NCBI RefSeq assembly: GCF_003054555.1
Contig: NZ_CP026304.1
Location: forward strand, 2,480,001-2,544,000
Source of the DNA: Streptomyces lunaelactis
Lineage (GTDB): Bacteria > Actinomycetota > Actinomycetes > Streptomycetales > Streptomycetaceae
Reading direction: 5' to 3'
DNA length: 64,000 nucleotides
In this document: positions 59,762-64,000 of the stretch, in pieces
Numbering within the stretch: position 1 is the stretch's first letter
Layout: every line of letters starts with the position of its first letter
The notes under the pieces: model-generated
What the model was told of the DNA's origin: nothing
What the model saw: the letters and a program-made list of their open reading frames with translations, nothing else
Database searches by the model: none
Translations under genes and position numbers: made by a program

Positions 59762-60724
59762 TCAGGAGGTGACGCGCAGGACGAGCTTGCCGCGGGTGCG
59801 GCCGCTCTCGCCGCGGGTGTGGGCCTGGGCGGCCTGCTCCAGCGGGAAGACCTCCTCGACCTCCACGCTCACCTCGCCGGCGTCGATGAGTTCGGCGATG
59901 CGGGTCAGGGCCGGGCCGTCGGGCTCGACGAGGAAGGCGCTGGTGCGCAGCCCCCGGGACTGGGCCTCCTGGAGGAGTTCGGGCGAGACGCCGCCGGGGA
60001 TCGCGACGATCAGTCCGCCGGGGCGCAGCACGTCCAACGAGCGGGTGCTGGTGTTGAAGTGCCCGTCACCGACGAGGTCGATGACGACGTCGATGTCCTT
60101 GGCGGCGTCCTCGAAGCGGACGGTGGTGTAGTCGATGAGTTCGTCGGCGCCGAGTGCGGTGAGCCAGTCGTGGCGGGCACTGCTGGCGGTGCCGGTGACG
60201 TGGGCGCCCAGGTGCTTGGCGAACTGGACGGCGAAGTGTCCGACGCCGCCGGCGGCGGCATGGATCAGCACACGCTGGCCGGGGCGGACGTCGGCGGTGT
60301 CGACCAGGGCCTGCCAGGCGGTGAGGGCTGCCAGCGGTACAGCGGCGGCCTGCTCGTGGCTGATGCTCGCGGGCTTGCGGGCGAACTGGCGGGCGGGGGC
60401 GGTGACGTACTCGGCGTAGCCGCCGGCCGCGCGGGGGAACCACGGCATGCCGTAGACCTCGTCGCCGGGCTTGAGGGTGGTCACGCCGAAGCCGGTCTCC
60501 TCCACGACGCCGGAGACGTCCCAGCCCAGGGTCAGCGGCGGCTCGCCGAGCACGCCGGCCATGCCGCCGCCACCCCGGGTCTTCCAGTCGACCGGGTTGA
60601 TCCCGGCGGCGTGCACCCGCACCAGGACCTCGGTCGGAAGCGGCACGGGCCGGGGCACCTCCTCCACCCGCAGGACGTCGGGGCCGCCGAAGGCGTGCTG
60701 CACGACCGCGCGCATCGAGGACAT
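59762..60724 (-). CDS. NADP-dependent quinone-oxidoreductase-like MDR enzyme
   Basis: A 320-residue zinc-free medium-chain reductase. AVVQHAFGGPDVLRVEEVP at the start, HAAGINPVDWKTR, GWDVSGVVEE, then the NADPH site VLIHAAAGGVGHFAVQFAK (A-x-x-G-V-G). Reduces quinones or enones. ATG 60724 with GGGAGA upstream. Divergent from HxlR across an operator-like region, so likely its target, a common quinone/electrophile response pair. Confidence 0.93.
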   Translation of the reverse strand: MSSMRAVVQHAFGGPDVLRVEEVPRPVPLPTEVLVRVHAAGINPVDWKTRGGGGMAGVLGEPPLTLGWDVSGVVEETGFGVTTLKPGDEVYGMPWFPRAAGGYAEYVTAPARQFARKPASISHEQAAAVPLAALTAWQALVDTADVRPGQRVLIHAAAGGVGHFAVQFAKHLGAHVTGTASSARHDWLTALGADELIDYTTVRFEDAAKDIDVVIDLVGDGHFNTSTRSLDVLRPGGLIVAIPGGVSPELLQEAQSRGLRTSAFLVEPDGPALTRIAELIDAGEVSVEVEEVFPLEQAAQAHTRGESGRTRGKLVLRVTS

Positions 60725-60805
60725 GAGTCTTCTCCCTTGAACAAAAATGCCGAAAGGCCCCTTTATCGGCCCTCCGCCCGGTGGGCTTGACCGTATCCCC
60801 AGGGA

Positions 60806-60835
60806 GGTAGTTACCATCAAGGGAACCTACTTCCC
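60806..60835. promoter_or_regulatory. Candidate HxlR operator region
   Basis: GGTA-GT-TACC at 60806-60815 and GGGAA-CCTAC-TTCCC at 60821-60835 are adjacent inverted repeats in the divergent promoter. HxlR regulators of this kind often bind GTA/TAC-containing sites. Confidence 0.45.
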
Positions 60836-60866
60836 GATGGGAAGCATGCTGCTGAGGAGCGTTCCC

Positions 60867-61265
60867 GTGACCATTGACTGCCAGAACGGGCAGCACGCCC
60901 ACCACGACGTCTACGCGGCCCAGTGCCCCTGCCGCGCCATGCTGGACCTGCTGGCGAACAAGTGGTCAGCCCTCGCCATCGGAGCTCTCGAAGACGGCCC
61001 GCTGCGTTTCGGCGCCCTGCAGCGGCTCCTGCAGGGCGTCAGCCCCAAGGTGCTCACCCAGACCCTGCGACGCCTGGAGGACACCGGGCTCGTCGACCGC
61101 ACCGTCTACCCTGCCGTGCCCCTGCACGTGGAGTACGCCCTGACTGAGCTCGGCCAAGGCGCAGCCGTGCCGCTGCGTCTCCTGCGGACCTGGGTGGAGG
61201 AAAACCTCGACAACGCCACCAGCGTGCCGGGCCACGAGGAGCCGGAGCCGTCGGTCGCGAAGTAG
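60867..61265 (+). CDS. HxlR-family transcriptional regulator
   Basis: A 132-residue winged-helix regulator. CPCRAMLDLLANKWSALAIG and GALQRLLQGVSPKVLTQTLR with RLEDTGLVDRTVYPAVPLHV are the family signature. C5 of MTIDCQNGQ together with CPC gives several N-terminal cysteines, common in thiol/quinone-sensing HxlR members. GTG 60867 has GAGGAG seven bases before; longer starts are possible (ATG 60837, 60846). Probable regulator of the divergent reductase. Confidence 0.92.
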   Translation: MTIDCQNGQHAHHDVYAAQCPCRAMLDLLANKWSALAIGALEDGPLRFGALQRLLQGVSPKVLTQTLRRLEDTGLVDRTVYPAVPLHVEYALTELGQGAAVPLRLLRTWVEENLDNATSVPGHEEPEPSVAK

Positions 61266-61333
61266 CCGCCGGTCCGGCCGTCGCGGCCGGTCACAGCTTG
61301 CGGAGCACTACTCCGCGCCTTGCGAATCGCAGG

Positions 61334-61606
61334 TCACACTCGATCGGACAGGGCAGCGACGAAGGCCGCGAAGGCGGCGGGGGTGACGGTGAAGGCGGGG
61401 CCGTCAGGGTTCTTGGAGTCACGAACGGCGATACGGCAGGGCTGAGCGTCGACCTCGACGCACTGGCCACCGGTGTCAGAGCTGTACGACGACTTGCGCC
61501 AGGCGGCGGCGCCGAGCGGGGCGCACTCGACGCAGGCGCCGCCGGTGTCGCCGCTGTACGACGACTTACGCCACTGGGCGCCCGTCAGGTTCTGGTTGGT
61601 CCCCAT
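61334..61606 (-). CDS. DUF397 protein (two repeats)
   Basis: A 90-residue small protein with two DUF397 units: WRKSSYSGDTGGACVECA and WRKSSYSSDTGGQCVEVD, then AVRDSKNPDGPAFTVTPAAF. In Streptomyces, DUF397 proteins pair with an XRE regulator (WhiJ/AbaA type) and an HATPase and act in developmental control. Start ATG 61606 overlaps the XRE gene's end by 41 bases. Confidence 0.9.
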   Translation of the reverse strand: MGTNQNLTGAQWRKSSYSGDTGGACVECAPLGAAAWRKSSYSSDTGGQCVEVDAQPCRIAVRDSKNPDGPAFTVTPAAFAAFVAALSDRV

Positions 61607-62414
61607 AACGCTCCTCCATTACGCGGGCGATCAATGCCGCCGAATCCTCCACGGAGAGCGCGGCGGCCTGCAAGTGATCGTAACGGAGTGAACCCTCCCT
61701 GAGAACTTGCGGATTGGCCGTCATATGGCCCTGGACGAAGTCCTCGGTGTAGACGAGATCCGGGTCGTCCTCGAATCGCAAGAGGCTGAACGAGCCCGGC
61801 AGCCCCGCGTGCGCACCGGCATCGAAGGGCAGGATCTGCACCTTCACCCACTCCCGCCCCCGCAGTTCCAACAGGTGGGCCAGTTGGTTCCGCATGACGT
61901 CAGGGCCACCAATCTCCTGATGCAGGACTGCCTCGCTCAGCACCACCCAGCTCAGCGGCGGACTTTCACGGTCGAGGATGCGTTGCCGCTCCATCCGAGC
62001 GGCCACCTTCGCGTCGAGATTCTCCTCGTTCCGTACACCCAGCACGGCCCGTGCGTACACCTCGGTTTGCACCAGGCCATCGACCAACTGAGCCTGGTAG
62101 GAGTAGATGTACGCCGCCCGCGCCTCCATCTCCGCGTACGCCTGGAACCAGTTCGGCAACTGACTGCGCAACACCAGCCCCACCAGCCGCGAGAACACCC
62201 CGCCCGTCCCCAGCGCCGCGTCCACCCGTTCCGAGAAGTCCCGCGTCGGCACCTTCCGCGCCGTCTCGATCTGGCCGATCAGTGACGCCGTACAGAAGAC
62301 ACAGCAGCCGAGCTCGCCCTGCTTCAGCCCGGCGTCCTCTCTCAGGCGGCGTAATTCGGAGCCGTAGTAGTCCAGCGGCGATGCGCTGGGATCAAGGTCG
62401 CGGATATTGACCAT
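61566..62414 (-). CDS. XRE-family regulator with DUF5753 domain (WhiJ-like)
   Basis: A 282-residue DNA-binding protein. Helix-turn-helix at ~18-75 (YYGSELRRLREDAGLKQGEL, CTASLIGQIETARKVPTRDF), followed by the DUF5753 domain (LPNWFQAYAEMEARAAYIYS, LVDGLVQTEVYARAVLG, RFEDDPDLVYTEDFVQGHM). ATG 62414. Forms a WhiJ-like cluster with the overlapping DUF397 gene and divergent HATPase gene. Known members repress development until relieved by the DUF397 partner. Confidence 0.92.
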   Translation of the reverse strand: MVNIRDLDPSASPLDYYGSELRRLREDAGLKQGELGCCVFCTASLIGQIETARKVPTRDFSERVDAALGTGGVFSRLVGLVLRSQLPNWFQAYAEMEARAAYIYSYQAQLVDGLVQTEVYARAVLGVRNEENLDAKVAARMERQRILDRESPPLSWVVLSEAVLHQEIGGPDVMRNQLAHLLELRGREWVKVQILPFDAGAHAGLPGSFSLLRFEDDPDLVYTEDFVQGHMTANPQVLREGSLRYDHLQAAALSVEDSAALIARVMEERYGDQPEPDGRPVA

Positions 62415-62446
62415 GTGGCGGTCACCCCCAAGCTCACGCCTCGCGG

Positions 62447-62463
62447 CGTTCGTTTCCGTTCGT
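62447..62463. promoter_or_regulatory. Phased direct repeat in the XRE/HATPase divergent promoter
   Basis: CGTTCGT occurs at 62447-62453 and 62457-62463, ten base pairs apart, in the 84-bp gap. One helical turn spacing suits binding by the XRE protein. Weak evidence. Confidence 0.35.
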
Positions 62464-62498
62464 AGCCGAGCGTAACCGCGCCCCTCCACCCTGGTGAC

Positions 62499-62918
62499 AT
62501 GAATCACGCAACTGACAGCCCACCAGCGGGAATCAGCGACAGCTACCGCATGGGCTTCACCGTGGGTGCTCACTCGGCTCGGCATCTGCGGCGCATCCTG
62601 CGGACGTTCCTGACCCGCTGGGACATGGCCGGGCTCACCGACGACGCCGAGCTGGCGCTGACCGAGCTGGTCGCCAATGTCGTCCAGCATGTGCCCGGCA
62701 GGCACTGCACGCTGCTCATCCTGCGGCGGCCGGACGGACTGAGGGTGGAAGTGGCGGACGAGCACGCCGGGTGCCCGCGTCCGGTGCGCCCCGAGTGCAG
62801 GGGCGAGGAGCTCGACGAGGGCGGGCGGGGGCTGCTCCTGGTCGAGGCGGTGACCGACCGCTGGGGCACGGTGCCGCTGCCGGGAGGCAAGACGGTGTGG
62901 TTCGAGTGCGACGTGTGA
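62499..62918 (+). CDS. HATPase-type anti-sigma-factor-like regulator
   Basis: A 139-residue protein of the RsbW/SpoIIAB-like ATP-binding family. LALTELVANVVQHVPG (N box), RVEVADEHAGCPRPV (G1-like Asp) and DEGGRGLLLVEAVTDRWG (G2) are intact. Third component of the WhiJ-type cluster. ATG 62499 directly follows ...GGTGAC without a ribosome site, so it could be translated with little or no leader. Confidence 0.9.
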   Translation: MNHATDSPPAGISDSYRMGFTVGAHSARHLRRILRTFLTRWDMAGLTDDAELALTELVANVVQHVPGRHCTLLILRRPDGLRVEVADEHAGCPRPVRPECRGEELDEGGRGLLLVEAVTDRWGTVPLPGGKTVWFECDV

Positions 62919-62961
62919 GGCACGATGGGCGGCCGGACACCCCGTACGACCAGGAGGAACC

Positions 62962-63612
62962 ATGGCCGCCGCGCCCAAGCCGGAGACGCTGGCCGCTTTC
63001 GAGGCGGCCAAGGGCTTCATGCCCGTACGGGAGGGTCTCGCCCTGTACGCCGCGGCTGTCGAGGCGGGCGGGCTCGGCCTGCCGCTGCTTGAGGTGGGCA
63101 CGTACTGCGGGCGCTCGACGATCCTGCTCGCCGACGCCGCCCGCGAGGCGGGCACGACGGCGATCACGGTCGACCACCACCGTGGCAGCGAGGAGCAGCA
63201 GCCGGGCTGGGACTACCACGACCCGGAGACCGTGGACCCGGAGGTCGGCCGGATGGACACGCTGCCGACCTTCCGCCGCACCCTGCACCAGGCCGGACTT
63301 GAGGACCACGTCATTGCGGTCGTCGGCCGGTCCCCGCAGGTCGCGAAGGTGTGGGGTTCACCACTCGGTCTGGTGTTCATCGACGGTGGCCACACGGACG
63401 AGCACGCAGGCGGGGACTACGAGGGCTGGGCGCCTCATGTCGCCGAGGGCGGCCTCCTCGTCATCCACGACGTCTTCCCCGACCCGGCGGACGAGTGGAC
63501 CGGCCAGGCCCCGTACCGCGTCTACCTCAGGGCACTGGCGTCCGGCGCGTTCACCGAGGTCTCGGTGACCGACTCCCTGCGCGTCCTGCGCCGTACCGGC
63601 CGGGGAGTCTGA
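62962..63612 (+). CDS. Class I SAM-dependent methyltransferase (cephalosporin-hydroxylase-like/MT24 type)
   Basis: A 216-residue protein. Motif I is LPLLEVGTYCGRSTILLADA; LGLVFIDGGHTDEHAGGDYE and GWAPHVAEGGLLVIHDVFPD are the downstream strands of the methyltransferase_24 group, in which DGxH binds metal or substrate. ATG 62962 follows AGGAGG closely. Acts on an unknown small molecule. Confidence 0.88.
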   Translation: MAAAPKPETLAAFEAAKGFMPVREGLALYAAAVEAGGLGLPLLEVGTYCGRSTILLADAAREAGTTAITVDHHRGSEEQQPGWDYHDPETVDPEVGRMDTLPTFRRTLHQAGLEDHVIAVVGRSPQVAKVWGSPLGLVFIDGGHTDEHAGGDYEGWAPHVAEGGLLVIHDVFPDPADEWTGQAPYRVYLRALASGAFTEVSVTDSLRVLRRTGRGV

Positions 63613-63646
63613 GTCGCGAGCCCGGCAAGGTCGGGCGGACAGGGCC
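63613..63646. repeat. Half of the 84-bp inverted-repeat element
   Basis: GTCGCGAGCCCGGCAAGGTC and GGGCGGACAGGGCC match the right arm of the element at 40061-40144 with few changes. It ends at TA, which is also the left flank of element copy C. Confidence 0.65.
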
Positions 63647-63648
63647 TA

Positions 63649-63840
63649 AGCGGCCCCGGGGAAGTCCGGGCGGCGTCGCGGGCCGATGGCTGTCGCCTGG
63701 CTGCGTTGTCGTCAGTCGCCGACGCTCCGCGTGGACTCCTTCCTCCGCCTTGCCAGACTCGGCCCTCGACCCTCCCCCGTAGCCCTACGGGCACGGGAGG
63801 TACCCCCACCTTCACCCACCCGGACTTCCCCGACACCGCT
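63649..63840 (+). mobile_element. MITE-like element, family 1, copy C (192 bp)
   Basis: Reverse orientation of copy A and of the same length, with the internal GTGGGGGTACCTCCC hairpin. TA on both sides. The CCCGACACCGCT end points at the downstream gene, 13 bp from its start codon, as copy A does to Rsm22. Confidence 0.85.
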
Positions 63841-63853
63841 TAGCATCGCGAGG

Positions 63854-64000
63854 GTGTCGTACGACGAGAACCAGGCCCACACCCAGCCGCGCCGCAACGG
63901 GCGCGGCAATCTCACGATCGTCATCGCCGCGCTGGTGCCGACCGCCCTCGCGGGGTGGCTGGTCTGGCAGGCGATGAGCGGCCCGGACGAGACCGAGCCG
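63854..64000 (+). CDS. Membrane-anchored protein, N-terminal part
   Basis: The frame starting GTG 63854 gives MSYDENQAHTQPRRNGRGNL followed by one transmembrane segment (TIVIAALVPTALAGWLVW) and continues beyond the window. A short charged cytoplasmic head with one helix fits a membrane-anchored exported protein. The start lies 13 bp after the mobile element; TAGCAT at 63841-63846 could be a -10 box for a leaderless message. Function cannot be seen. Confidence 0.65.
   Translation, partial: MSYDENQAHTQPRRNGRGNLTIVIAALVPTALAGWLVWQAMSGPDETEP

Overview
The window is high-GC actinobacterial DNA. Heavy third-position G/C codon use, frequent GTG/TTG starts, bldA-era regulator families (SARP, WhiJ-like XRE/DUF397/HATPase cluster, DUF5753), Tat-exported enzymes, F420-linked reductases and an actinobacterial type A RNase P RNA all point to a Streptomyces chromosome. 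No tRNA, rRNA or CRISPR array was seen.

Layout. 1-9.4 kb: drug-type ABC permease tail, a large SARP/AfsR-like regulator, an M50 membrane protease, an F420 reductase whose 3' end is drawn out into eight 14-bp repeats, methionine aminopeptidase, an iron-box-controlled heme oxygenase and a PhzF protein. 9.4-15.6 kb: an accessory stretch with orphan genes, decayed transposases (IS630-like and probably Tn3-like) and, at its centre, a two-gene operon for a family 2B encapsulin shell (with inserted cyclic-nucleotide-binding-like domain) and a cysteine desulfurase carrying a ~100-residue disordered N-terminal extension, i.e. a protein nanocompartment with its cargo. 15.6-21.7 kb: a TPR-type regulator and the iron uptake operon efeO-efeB-efeU plus an overlapping lipoprotein gene. 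21.8-36 kb: ordinary chromosome (primase-like protein, TetR, dimethylarginine-hydrolase-like enzyme, Rsm22 methyltransferase, MFS pump, PhoD, SDR, beta-lactamase-fold hydrolase, lipoproteins) ending in rnpB. 36-45.4 kb: Uma2, RNase II-like, YaaA, KDPG aldolase, GNAT and a translationally coupled Nif3 / zinc-ribbon / RNase H-phosphatase operon.

45.9-56.3 kb holds two minus-strand operons, SDR-ADH-MaoC and fused acyl-CoA dehydrogenase-thiolase, each preceded by a KstR-like palindrome (TAGAAC-N2-GTTCTA type). Lengths and order match the mycobacterial steroid side-chain enzymes Hsd4A, Hsd4B, FadE34 and Ltp3/4, so this looks like a split steroid or sterol-side-chain beta-oxidation regulon. Between them lie an orphan response regulator and a PAS/SpoIIE phosphatase with a very recent 363-bp internal PAS duplication. 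56.4-64 kb: LysR and HxlR redox modules, a WhiJ-like cluster, a methyltransferase and the start of a membrane protein.

Three families of small, TA-flanked inverted-repeat elements (about 192/159 bp, 175 bp and 84 bp) are scattered through the window; none encodes a protein. Two copies of the first family end 12-13 bp before GTG start codons in the same relative orientation, with the TA forming part of a possible -10 box. The most notable system is the encapsulin-desulfurase operon; the steroid regulon and the mobile-element/promoter relationship are next.
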